Positions 15,677 through 23,131 of a DNA stretch of 64,000 nucleotides are shown piece by piece. The notes beneath the pieces are model-generated. The model was not told the DNA's origin, did not search any database, and saw only the letters and a program-made list of their open reading frames with translations. Location: positions 248,001-312,000 of the forward strand of contig NZ_FVZE01000002.1 in NCBI RefSeq assembly GCF_900168325.1, written 5' to 3'. Both the position numbers and the translations under genes were made by a program. The stretch comes from Novosphingobium mathurense (GTDB lineage: Bacteria > Pseudomonadota > Alphaproteobacteria > Sphingomonadales > Sphingomonadaceae). Positions within the stretch are counted from its first letter, which is position 1, and each line of letters starts with the position of its first letter.

Positions 15677-16221
15677 GCCAGGCGCAGGCTTCGCCACGGG
15701 CGCCAGAGCGCAGCGACGGAAGCAGGCGGAAGCTGTGCCGCACCTTCGGTTTCCCGCTCCCGGTGCTGGTGAGCGGCGAGCCGGATCACGCCGTGGCGCA
15801 GGGACTGGGGCAGATCGTCCCATGCAGCCGAGAGGCCTGCGGTGAAGCGCACGGCGATCCGTGCGTCCGGCTTGTTTGCCAGCAAGCGGATGCGCCCGGT
15901 GCCATCGGCATCGAGATCGATGTCATAGCGTTCGGTCGCCAGCGCCATACGGGAGCCATCGGCCGCCAGGGTCTCGAGAGAGGTGATCGCCTGGACCGGA
16001 CGCGTGGCGAGGCTCATCCAGCCTGCAGCGGCGTCCAGCGTTTCTTCGCATTCGGACTCCAGCGGCCTTTGTCCGGTGAAGGCCTCGAACTGGTCGAGCG
16101 CGGTTTCCAGCAGGGCCTGCAGCGCGGCATCGTCCTGCGCGGTGGTAATGCCAAGCCACTGTTTGACTTCGGCGAGTGCCGAACTCGGCAGCGTGGCCGG
16201 CGTAAGGATGACCCGGTTCAT
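15673..16221 (-). CDS. GTA head-tail connector (g6-like)
   Basis: A 182-aa gp6-like head-tail adaptor. It begins MNRVILTPATLPSSALAEVK and has QDDAALQALLETALDQFEAFTGQ, the conserved start of the family; the C-terminal helix RHGVIRLAAHQHRERE is also typical. The ATG at 16221 has GGAGAG 4 nt upstream; the longer frame to 16239 lacks this support. It docks on the portal ring. Confidence 0.9.
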   Translation of the reverse strand: MNRVILTPATLPSSALAEVKQWLGITTAQDDAALQALLETALDQFEAFTGQRPLESECEETLDAAAGWMSLATRPVQAITSLETLAADGSRMALATERYDIDLDADGTGRIRLLANKPDARIAVRFTAGLSAAWDDLPQSLRHGVIRLAAHQHRERETEGAAQLPPASVAALWRPWRSLRLA

Positions 16222-16282
16222 CGGTCTCTCCATCGACAATGGGAAAGGTGTCGTCCCGGCGCGGGCCGGGACGACCGTTCGA

Positions 16283-17419
16283 TCAGGCAGCGATCTTGAG
16301 GAGCTTGATCGCGTCGCTGTCGAGCACCTGTCCGCCGATCCGCTTGGTGGCGTAGAAGTGGACGAAGGGCTTGTTGGTGTAGGGATCGCGCAGGATCGCG
16401 GTGGCGCTGCGTTCGGCGATCAGATAGCCGGCGCGGAAGTTGCCGAAGGCGATCGGGCATTCCCCGGCGGCGATGTCGGGCATGTCTTCCGCTTCGACGA
16501 CGGGATAGCCCAGCAGGCGATCGGGCTGGCCTTCGACGAGGCCGGGCTGCCAGACGAAAGCGCCGTCGTTGGTCTTGAGCTTGCGCACTTCGGCCAGCGT
16601 GGCCGAGTTCATCACCCAGCTCGCCCCCTGACGGTGCCCGGACTTGAGCGCATGAACGAGGTCGATCAGCTTGAGATCGGGCGCGGCGTCAAAGCCGGAG
16701 GCATCGCCCGAGGCGAGGTGCTGCAGCGTCCCGAAGGTGCGGGCAGCGTCGCCGGCGGTGCTGGTCGGCGCAGAGAGAAATCCCTTCGGCTGGTTGACCC
16801 CGTCACCGCTGACGAAGGCCGCGCCCTCGGCCCGGGCAAACTCGGTGGCGATCTCGTCGGCCAGCCAGGACTGGAGGTCGAAGACCGCATCGTCGAGCAT
16901 CGCCTGGCTCGCCGCCGGATTGGCGTAGAGCTCGCCGGTCGGCGGGGCGATTTCGGCGAAGCCGGGCGTATCGGTTTGCGGGCGCACAGCGGTTTCGCTG
17001 ACCCAGCCGGACGCGGTGCCGCCGGTCGTCACCAGCTTGCGATAGCCCGCGCTGCCGGTCTGCACGACCTGGGCGATCGAGCGGATCGGACTGATCGAGG
17101 TGAGGCGTGAGGCGATCAGCGCGTCGATTTCCCGGGGCACGGCATAGCCGCCGTCGGCCGCAACCGCGCCGGAGATCGACTTGAGCTCGGTCTCGCGGCC
17201 ATGGCGCAGGTAGCCCTCGACGAAGCCCTTCACTTCGGGGCTGGCGGCCACGCTGCCTGCGATCACCGGACGGGCAGCGGCGCGGCTGATGCGATCGAGG
17301 CGGGACTTCACGTCCTCGACGTCGGTGCGGATCGCTTCGACGGTGGCCTCGGTCGCATCCTGCCGGGCGACGAGATCGAACGAGGCTTCGAGGTTTTCGG
17401 TGGGCACAGGGGATTCCAT
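16283..17419 (-). CDS. GTA major capsid protein, HK97 fold (g5-like)
   Basis: A 378-aa HK97-family capsid protein. Residues 1-70 are a charged scaffold-like delta domain with coiled coil (EAIRTDVEDVKSRLDRISRAA). The mature fold starts around KSISGAVAADGGYAVPREID and includes WVSETAVRPQTDTPGF and GYPVVEAEDMPDIAAGECPI. The ATG at 17419 has GAAAGG 9 nt upstream. The prohead protease encoded just before it would remove the delta domain. Confidence 0.95.
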   Translation of the reverse strand: MESPVPTENLEASFDLVARQDATEATVEAIRTDVEDVKSRLDRISRAAARPVIAGSVAASPEVKGFVEGYLRHGRETELKSISGAVAADGGYAVPREIDALIASRLTSISPIRSIAQVVQTGSAGYRKLVTTGGTASGWVSETAVRPQTDTPGFAEIAPPTGELYANPAASQAMLDDAVFDLQSWLADEIATEFARAEGAAFVSGDGVNQPKGFLSAPTSTAGDAARTFGTLQHLASGDASGFDAAPDLKLIDLVHALKSGHRQGASWVMNSATLAEVRKLKTNDGAFVWQPGLVEGQPDRLLGYPVVEAEDMPDIAAGECPIAFGNFRAGYLIAERSATAILRDPYTNKPFVHFYATKRIGGQVLDSDAIKLLKIAA

Positions 17420-17477
17420 CAGCAATTGCCTTTCGGTCGGTGGGAAAAGTTGGTGCGGCCCGGAGAGGGCGCGCGCT

Positions 17478-17876
17478 TCAGCAGACGAGATGAACGCGCG
17501 CGCCGTGCTGCATCGGGCGGGAGACGAGGCTGACTTCGAACAGGTCGATGTCGAGCAGTTCGCGCCCGTCGCGGCCGGGGCGGCTGGTGCGCGCGCGGTA
17601 GCCGAACGAGAGGCCCGAGACGGCCCCGTTCCGAAGGGAGAGGGCTGCCGCGCCTTGCGGATTGTCGAGTGCGGCGATCACCCGCAGGCCCCGAGCGTCT
17701 TCGGCCAGGGTCTCGATCCAGCCGATGCGCAGGTCGGGGCGGTGCTGCCAGAACAGCGGCAGCGGATCGCGCCGTTCGGCAAGTGTGCGGGCGAAGGCGC
17801 CGCGGCGGATCGTGTCGCGCCCGGCATCGCGGCGGTCGAACAGGGCGGCGTAGCCGGCAAAGCGCGGGCCGTTCAT
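17478..17876 (-). CDS. GTA prohead protease, HK97 family (g4-like)
   Basis: A 132-aa serine protease of the U35 type. The conserved N-terminus FAGYAALFDRRDAGRDTIRRGAF, the catalytic His in LFWQHRPDLRIG and the Ser in AVSGLSFGYRAR are intact, followed by LDIDLFEVSLVSRPM. It processes the capsid scaffold. At about 130 residues it is compact for the family but of the usual GTA length. The start overlaps the DUF6127 stop by 4 nt. Confidence 0.92.
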   Translation of the reverse strand: MNGPRFAGYAALFDRRDAGRDTIRRGAFARTLAERRDPLPLFWQHRPDLRIGWIETLAEDARGLRVIAALDNPQGAAALSLRNGAVSGLSFGYRARTSRPGRDGRELLDIDLFEVSLVSRPMQHGARVHLVC

Positions 17877-18181
17877 CGCAGCAGCTCCGTCGCGCCGAGC
17901 CGGACCGCGATGCCCAGCAGCAGCAGGGCCAACAGCCCGCGCACGATCCAGCCGATCGCCGCTGTTTGTGCGCTCGTCTTGGCGTCACGCCACGCCTGGA
18001 GCAGTTCACGCAGTTCGCTCACGTCCTCGTGGGCCGTGGCATCGTCGAGACCGATCCGCTCGAGCATCCGGCTCGCGCCCAGTTCGCTGGCTTCCTCGAC
18101 GATGGCGCGCAGGGTGACGATGTCGTTGCCCTCGTTTGCGGCCTGTGAGACGAGCCCGGTCAACATGTCGCTCTTGGTCAT
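17873..18181 (-). CDS. DUF6127 small membrane protein (g3.5-like)
   Basis: A 102-aa protein (MTKSDMLTGLVSQAANEGND). A helical EEASELGASRMLERIGL region is followed by a single C-terminal transmembrane segment (WIVRGLLALLLLGIAVRLG). Such a protein occurs between portal and protease in sphingomonad and rhodobacterial GTA clusters; its role is unknown. The ATG at 18181 overlaps the portal stop (ATGA), and the stop overlaps the protease start (ATGA). Confidence 0.82.
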   Translation of the reverse strand: MTKSDMLTGLVSQAANEGNDIVTLRAIVEEASELGASRMLERIGLDDATAHEDVSELRELLQAWRDAKTSAQTAAIGWIVRGLLALLLLGIAVRLGATELLR

Positions 18182-19341
18182 TGCTCGGCCTCCGCATGGT
18201 TTGGGCGCTCGGGCAGGCCGAGCAAGGCGCGCTTTTCGGAAGGTGCAAGGAAGTCGGCGGCACCGACTTGCGCCCAGAGCCGCTCGCGGTCTTCGGCAAG
18301 CGCCGGGATCCGGTCGAGGTCGATGGTGAGCGCGGCGTCGGGGAACCATGGCTCCAGACCTTCGCCGATGGCCGCCAGCATCTTGGCGGCTAGCGGAAGC
18401 AGGGTCAGACGCCAGAGCGCGCGGTTGGCCTCGCGGTAATTGGCGTAAGTCGAATCGCCTGGGAGGCCCAGAAGCATCGGCGGCACTCCGAAGGCGAGCG
18501 CGATGTCGCGGGCGGCCGCGGCCTTGAGCGTGGCGAAATCCATGTCGGCCGGACTCAGCGCCATGGCCTGCCACTTGAGTCCGCCTTCGAGCAGCATCGG
18601 GCGCCCGGCATTGCCCGAACCGGCAAAGGCGGATGACAGTTCGCTGCGCAATCGGTCGAACTGGTCGCTGGTCAACCCGTTGCCGTCACCCGCTTCGTAG
18701 ACGAGCGCGCCCGAAGGCCGGGCCGCGTTCTCGAGCAGTTGCCGGTTCCAGTGCGAAGCAGCGTTGTGGGTGGCGATCGCCTCGTGCGCGGCGGTCAGGC
18801 ACCCGGCGCCGTAGTGGTCGTCCGCCGGATGGAAGTGGCGGATGTGGATGAGGTTCGGCGAGGCGTCCTCGTCGAGCAGGGGGATGGCCAGCTGTCGCCC
18901 GGCTACGGCGTAAGTGAATGCGCTCGGCCAGCCGTCGTCGCCAGCCAGGATCGTCATTCTCTCGGGGCGCAGCGCGAACAGCTCGGCGGGGCGACCGCGC
19001 GCATCCTTGATGACCTGAACGTAGGCGTTGCCGTGCAGCAGCAGGTGCGAGACGATGGTTTCGAGCAGGGACTGCCCGGCGCTCGTCGCTGTGACGAGGG
19101 CGATGGGCCCCGGATCGGGGGCCTGCAGTGGCGCACCGGCGATCCCTTCCGCCACCAGCCGCACCGCGCGCTGGGCCACCGGATTGTCGAGATAGGCCTG
19201 GCGCACGGCGAGGTTGTATTCGAAGGGCGTGCGCCCGCCGCCGCCATCGGCGAAGAACCAGGGCGATGCCGGCCCTCGCGCCAGTGGCGCGCGGGTACTC
19301 TCGCCCTTGAAGGCGGCAAGGAGCGTATCGATGAAGGACAT
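18178..19341 (-). CDS. GTA portal protein (g3-like)
   Basis: A 387-aa HK97-type phage portal protein. Visible are VRQAYLDNPVAQRAVRLVAEGIAG, LLLHGNAYVQVIKDARGRPAELFALRP, IHIRHFHPADDHYGAGCL and ARDIALAFGVPPMLLGLPGDSTYANYREANRALWR split across the fold, all typical of the family. It forms the dodecameric DNA gate at the capsid vertex. It starts 24 nt after the terminase gene. Confidence 0.95.
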   Translation of the reverse strand: MSFIDTLLAAFKGESTRAPLARGPASPWFFADGGGGRTPFEYNLAVRQAYLDNPVAQRAVRLVAEGIAGAPLQAPDPGPIALVTATSAGQSLLETIVSHLLLHGNAYVQVIKDARGRPAELFALRPERMTILAGDDGWPSAFTYAVAGRQLAIPLLDEDASPNLIHIRHFHPADDHYGAGCLTAAHEAIATHNAASHWNRQLLENAARPSGALVYEAGDGNGLTSDQFDRLRSELSSAFAGSGNAGRPMLLEGGLKWQAMALSPADMDFATLKAAAARDIALAFGVPPMLLGLPGDSTYANYREANRALWRLTLLPLAAKMLAAIGEGLEPWFPDAALTIDLDRIPALAEDRERLWAQVGAADFLAPSEKRALLGLPERPNHAEAEQ

Positions 19342-19365
19342 GGGGATTGCCTTTCGCTGGTTGGC

Positions 19366-20691
19366 TCAGGTGGTGCGCACGCGCGGCGCGGCGGCGCGGT
19401 CGAGCAGCAATTCGGTGATGGCCCAGACAAGGGCGTCGGCGCGGTCGGGTGAGCGGCCCGGACCCTGGTAGGTGCCGCCCGCGATCAACCCGCAGAGCTC
19501 GTCCTCGAGCGCAGGGAAATGTCCTGCATGGCGGACTTTCCCGGCTTCGTAGAGCGCGGCGACCGGCTCGGCGCGGGCAACCTTGCCGCGGCTGGCATGG
19601 ACCAGCCGGATCGGCAGCGTAACGTCGGCGGCCCGCAGGACGCTGGCGACCATTGCCCCGCCCTGATTGGCTTCGGCGACGACGCGGTCGGCGCGCCAGG
19701 CGGCTGCCGCGCCGGCCACGGCGCGGGCCCAGCGCTCCGGACTGGCCTTTTCGACCGAGGCATCGGCGAGAATGTGCCCGCGTCCTTCCGCGCAGCGGGC
19801 GGCCACGACGATCCCGCAGGCATCGCCGCCTGCCGAAGCGGGCGGATCGACGCCGATGACGACGCGAACCGCTTCAGCGGGCGGGCTGGCCCTGCAGGCT
19901 TCGATCAGGGCGCGGGTCCAGAGCGCACCTTCGATATCGTCGAGCAGTTCGCCGTCGAGTTCCTGACGTCCCAGCAGGGACTTGCCGAAGCTGCGCCGCA
20001 TGTCGCGCAAGTAGCTGGGCGGCAGGTTGTCGCGATTGTCCTCGGTTCTGCCGCGGGTGATGACGAGGTCGTCGTCCGGCTCGCAGAGCAGGCGCTGGAC
20101 CAGCGGCACGGCCCGCGGTGTCGTCGTCGCCATGGCCCGGGCCCTGTCGCCCAGACGCAGGCCGAACAGGAGATTGTCCCAGGTGCGGCCTGCCTTGCCT
20201 GCGGCATTGTCCCACTTGGCTATCTCGTCGCACCAGGCATGGCTGTGCTGCGGACCGCGCAGCGATTCCGGTTCGCCGGCCGAATAGAGCAGGGCCTGCG
20301 CACCGTTGGGCCAGACCAGCCGCCGCAGGGAAGGCTCGAAGCCCGGCGCGCGGCGCGCAGGGCAGATCGCCAGGAGTCCGCTTTCGCCCTCGACCATCAC
20401 CGCCCGCACCTCCGGCAGGGTTGCGCCCACCAATGCGATGCGCGCCGCCGGATCGGACTCCGCGATTGAACGAACCCATTCGGCACCTGCGCGGGTCTTG
20501 CCGAATCCGCGTCCTGCCATGACCAGCCATGTCCGCCAGTCGCCTGGCGGAGCCAGCTGTTCAGGTCGCGCCCAGAGCCGCCAGTGAGTGAGGAATTCGG
20601 CCTGTTCCGCCTCGCTGAGTTCGCGCACGCGCCTGCGTCTTTCGCGAAGGGGCAATGAGAGCAGCCAGGCAAGGCGGTCACTGCGTTGCAT
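19366..20691 (-). CDS. GTA large terminase / DNA packaging ATPase (g2-like)
   Basis: A 441-aa protein from the ATG at 20691. The ATPase Walker A is AGRGFGKT (residues about 59-66) and Walker B/E is in HAWCDEIAKW. The RNase H-like nuclease half has VVIGVDPPASAGGDACGIVV and the acidic ends VAEANQGG and SPDRADALVWAI. It packages random host DNA in GTAs. The frame upstream of 20691 has no phage similarity and is rejected. It overlaps the g1 gene by 14 nt. Confidence 0.95.
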   Translation of the reverse strand: MQRSDRLAWLLSLPLRERRRRVRELSEAEQAEFLTHWRLWARPEQLAPPGDWRTWLVMAGRGFGKTRAGAEWVRSIAESDPAARIALVGATLPEVRAVMVEGESGLLAICPARRAPGFEPSLRRLVWPNGAQALLYSAGEPESLRGPQHSHAWCDEIAKWDNAAGKAGRTWDNLLFGLRLGDRARAMATTTPRAVPLVQRLLCEPDDDLVITRGRTEDNRDNLPPSYLRDMRRSFGKSLLGRQELDGELLDDIEGALWTRALIEACRASPPAEAVRVVIGVDPPASAGGDACGIVVAARCAEGRGHILADASVEKASPERWARAVAGAAAAWRADRVVAEANQGGAMVASVLRAADVTLPIRLVHASRGKVARAEPVAALYEAGKVRHAGHFPALEDELCGLIAGGTYQGPGRSPDRADALVWAITELLLDRAAAPRVRTT

Positions 20692-21175
20692 CGGCCGGCC
20701 TGTCCGTATCGGATCCGGTTGCAGCGCTGCGGGCGCGCATCCGGTCCAGCTTGGCGTCGATGGCATCGAGGATGGCCCCGGCATCGCGGCTTTCCCGCTG
20801 GGCCCGCTGCCTTGCGACTGCTTCACGGTGAAGCGTGAGCAGGCGCAGGGCCGTGGCATTGTCGAAAAGCCGCGTGCCACGTCGGGAACCGGCGGCCGGT
20901 TTCACTTCTCCCTCGCGAAGCCGGTGCAGCAGGTTCATTTCAAGGTGGTCGTAGCCTTCGCAAAGCGCCTCGTGCCAGGCGCGATAGAATTCGGGATCCT
21001 GCCTCCGGGCTGCGTAGGCCAGCGCCGGAGCAACACCGGCCTTGCGGGCGGAGGCGGCGACGTTCGAACTTGCCGCCAGTTCGGAGAGGAAGCGCGCGCG
21101 CCAGTCATGATCGGCCAACGCGGGTTCCGCCGGAACGGAACACGCGATGCGACCGGACGAGGGTGTGTCCGCCAT
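20678..21175 (-). CDS. GTA g1-like small terminase subunit
   Basis: A 165-aa protein with an N-terminal helix-turn-helix-like part (LSELAASSNVAASARKAGVAPALAYAARRQDPEF) and a helical C-terminus rich in Arg/Ala. The order g1-g2-portal and the HTH match the small terminase-like g1 of Rhodobacter GTA, which recognises DNA and recruits the large subunit. It is the first gene of the cluster and begins 103 nt from an AT-rich inverted repeat at 21279-21310. Confidence 0.8.
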   Translation of the reverse strand: MADTPSSGRIACSVPAEPALADHDWRARFLSELAASSNVAASARKAGVAPALAYAARRQDPEFYRAWHEALCEGYDHLEMNLLHRLREGEVKPAAGSRRGTRLFDNATALRLLTLHREAVARQRAQRESRDAGAILDAIDAKLDRMRARSAATGSDTDRPADATQ

Positions 21176-21278
21176 GATCGATCCATGATGAGAGGAGTGT
21201 TCGCGAACCGGTTCGAAGCCCTTGGGCGACCGGTTTATCGCGATGTTCCTGTTGTGTACCGAAAGAGCGTGACGATGT

Positions 21279-21310
21279 CAAGCATTAATAACCAAATAGG
21301 TTATTGCTTG
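21279..21310. promoter_or_regulatory. AT-rich inverted repeat upstream of the GTA cluster
   Basis: CAAGC-ATT-AATAACC (21279-21293) and GGTTATTGCTTG (21299-21310) are inverted copies with one 3-nt bulge and a 5-nt centre; the inner part AATAACC-N5-GGTTATT is perfect. It lies in the 190-nt divergent region between g1 and the DedA-like gene and is the most AT-rich spot nearby. It could be an operator for the GTA promoter or for the divergent gene; no known regulator motif is matched with certainty. Confidence 0.55.
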
Positions 21311-21365
21311 TCGGCAAACTCGCCTGCCTCTAAGCACGCGCCGACTGAATCCTCCGGAGAATTCG

Positions 21366-22004
21366 ATGCTGCGTCGCCTTTACGATTGGACCATGGCCAA
21401 GGCCGCGCATCGTCATGCCGAATGGTGGTTGGCCGCCTTCGCCTTCGTCGAAGCCAGCTTCTTCCCGGTTCCGCCGCATCCGTTGCTGGGCCTGATGTGT
21501 CTGGCCGAACCGAAGAAGGCGATTCGCTTCGCGATCATCGCCACGCTCGCGTCGGTGGCCGGCGGCCTGCTTGGTTATGCGATCGGCCATTTCGCCTATG
21601 AGGCTTTCGGCGAAACGCTTCTGCGGGCGCTGGGGCTTTCGGAGAGTTTCCCCAAGGCTGCCTGCTATTTGCGCGAATACGGGGCGGAAATCATCATCGT
21701 GAAGGGGGCAACGCCGATTCCCTTCAAGCTGCTGACGATCACCGCAGGCTTCATCGGCATGAACCTGGCGGTGTTCATCGGGGCCTCGATCGTTTCCCGT
21801 TCGATCAGCTTCATGATCGTGGGTGTGCTGTTCCGCCTCTTCGGCGCGCCGATCAAGGCCGTGATCGACAAGCACCTGGGCAAGGTCACCGCCGCTTTTG
21901 CCGTGCTCGTGGTTGCCGGTTTTCTTGCCATCGCGTTCCTCGGTGGCGGCGCGGAGCAGACCAACGAGAAGTGCGAAGCAGCTGCGGCAACGCAGCCGGC
22001 GTGA
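21366..22004 (+). CDS. YqaA/DedA-family membrane protein
   Basis: A 212-aa integral membrane protein of the VTT/SNARE-associated type. The family motif is in EASFFPVPPHPLLGLMCLAEP near residue 30 and GATPIPFKLLTITAGFIGM near 115, with about four to five membrane segments. DedA-type proteins act as lipid carriers or scramblases (undecaprenyl phosphate or phospholipid) at the inner membrane; which lipid this one uses is unknown. It is transcribed divergently from the GTA cluster. Confidence 0.9.
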   Translation: MLRRLYDWTMAKAAHRHAEWWLAAFAFVEASFFPVPPHPLLGLMCLAEPKKAIRFAIIATLASVAGGLLGYAIGHFAYEAFGETLLRALGLSESFPKAACYLREYGAEIIIVKGATPIPFKLLTITAGFIGMNLAVFIGASIVSRSISFMIVGVLFRLFGAPIKAVIDKHLGKVTAAFAVLVVAGFLAIAFLGGGAEQTNEKCEAAAATQPA

Positions 22005-22140
22005 TCCTGCGACAGCCGGCGCAGACGTAAACGCCGGATCAGGGATTCTTCGCGCCTGCGGAGATACTTGACTGAAATGCGACTTGTGGCATTCTCTTCT
22101 TGCTGCACTGCAATATGTGGGCAGTGCCGGAAGGAGGGCT

Positions 22141-22428
22141 ATGGCTGTTCGGATGGATGGAGCAAGTCAGGATTTCCTGAAGCAGCTCGAAGGCTACGGG
22201 CTTTCGACCATAGAGATCCACTATTTCCTGCCGGACCATCCGAAGTTGCTTCAGCTCTTCGCATTTCAGCAATACGACGTGGCACCACGCTTCCCGGTCC
22301 TTCGCGGTTTTCTCGACTACTGGAGCCGTGAAATCGAAGGGCCGCTGCATTCGGTCAGGATCGCCCACAAGCACCTGATCGGCCCGCAGGAATGGCAGGC
22401 CGTCGACGGGATCATTTCCATCCACTGA
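22141..22428 (+). CDS. usg: Usg family protein
   Basis: A 95-aa protein from the ATG at 22141, which has a strong SD (GGAGGGCT) directly upstream. DFLKQLEGYGLSTIEIHYFLPDHPKLLQLFAFQQYD and LDYWSREIEGPLHSVRIAH, given here in part, are the conserved Usg text of alphaproteobacteria. The function is not known; the name comes from an old observation of a small gene upstream of another gene, not from biochemistry. The frame reaching back to 22084 is rejected because it lacks a ribosome binding site. Confidence 0.88.
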   Translation: MAVRMDGASQDFLKQLEGYGLSTIEIHYFLPDHPKLLQLFAFQQYDVAPRFPVLRGFLDYWSREIEGPLHSVRIAHKHLIGPQEWQAVDGIISIH

Positions 22429-22506
22429 CGATTTGAGGCACAAGGCGCAACGGGAACGGCTGGGGCCGACGCGGGTTCTTGCCGTAACCGGAAACAGGAG
22501 AACGCC

Positions 22507-23064
22507 ATGCCCCTCAAGATCGCCGTCATCGTCGGCAGCTTGCGCGCCGATTCCTTCAATCGCAGGCTGGCAAAGGCCATGGTTGCCTTGCCCGAAGCGC
22601 AAGGTCACAGCTTTACTTTTGCGGATATCGGCGCATTGCCGCTCTACAATCAGGACCAGGACGACGATCAGCCGCAGGCCGTCAGGGACCTGAAAACGCT
22701 TGTGACCGAATCCGACGGGGTGATCTTCGCGACTCCGGAGTACAACCGCTCGATCCCGGGCGTCCTGAAGAACGCGATCGATCATGGATCGCGTCCGCCA
22801 GGGCATAGCTGCTGGAAGGGAAAGCCGGCTGGCGTCATCGGCACCTCGCCGGGCAAGCTGGGAACGGCCGCGGCGCAGCAGCACTTGCGCAACGTGCTGG
22901 CCGTGCTCGACATGCCGACGCTGGGCCTGCCGGAAGCCTATCTGCAATGGAGTGACGACCTGCTGACCGCGCAGGGCCAGTTCGCCCAAGCTACCGCCGG
23001 TTTTGCGGGCAAGTGGATGAAGGCGTTTCTCGGCTACGTCGCCCTGCACGCGGGTAAGGGCTGA
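22507..23064 (+). CDS. NADPH-dependent FMN reductase family protein
   Basis: A 185-aa flavodoxin-like reductase. The FMN phosphate loop is GSLRADSFNRRLAKA (residues 10-24), the isoalloxazine loop is TPEYNRSIPGVLKNAIDH and the third loop is GTSPGKLGTAAAQQHLR. Family members reduce quinones, azo compounds or chromate with NAD(P)H; the substrate here is unknown. The start has AGGAGAACGCC upstream. A strong bidirectional hairpin follows at 23093-23122, separating it from spt. Confidence 0.93.
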   Translation: MPLKIAVIVGSLRADSFNRRLAKAMVALPEAQGHSFTFADIGALPLYNQDQDDDQPQAVRDLKTLVTESDGVIFATPEYNRSIPGVLKNAIDHGSRPPGHSCWKGKPAGVIGTSPGKLGTAAAQQHLRNVLAVLDMPTLGLPEAYLQWSDDLLTAQGQFAQATAGFAGKWMKAFLGYVALHAGKG

Positions 23065-23092
23065 CCGCCGGGGCCCGAATCGGGTTGAGAAG

Positions 23093-23122
23093 ACCGGCAG
23101 GCGTGCTTCGACGCCTGCCGGT
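23093..23122. terminator. bidirectional terminator between FMN reductase and spt
   Basis: The 11-bp perfect stem ACCGGCAGGCG (23093-23103) / CGCCTGCCGGT (23112-23122) encloses an 8-nt loop. TTCGTCTT follows on the plus strand and CTTCTC on the minus strand. It lies between two converging genes. Confidence 0.7.
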
Positions 23123-23131
23123 TTCGTCTTG

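Noticed and set aside
7268..21175. Interpretation as an inducible prophage
   Set aside because: No integrase, repressor, replication, lysis gene or attachment repeat was seen, and gene order and sizes follow a GTA.
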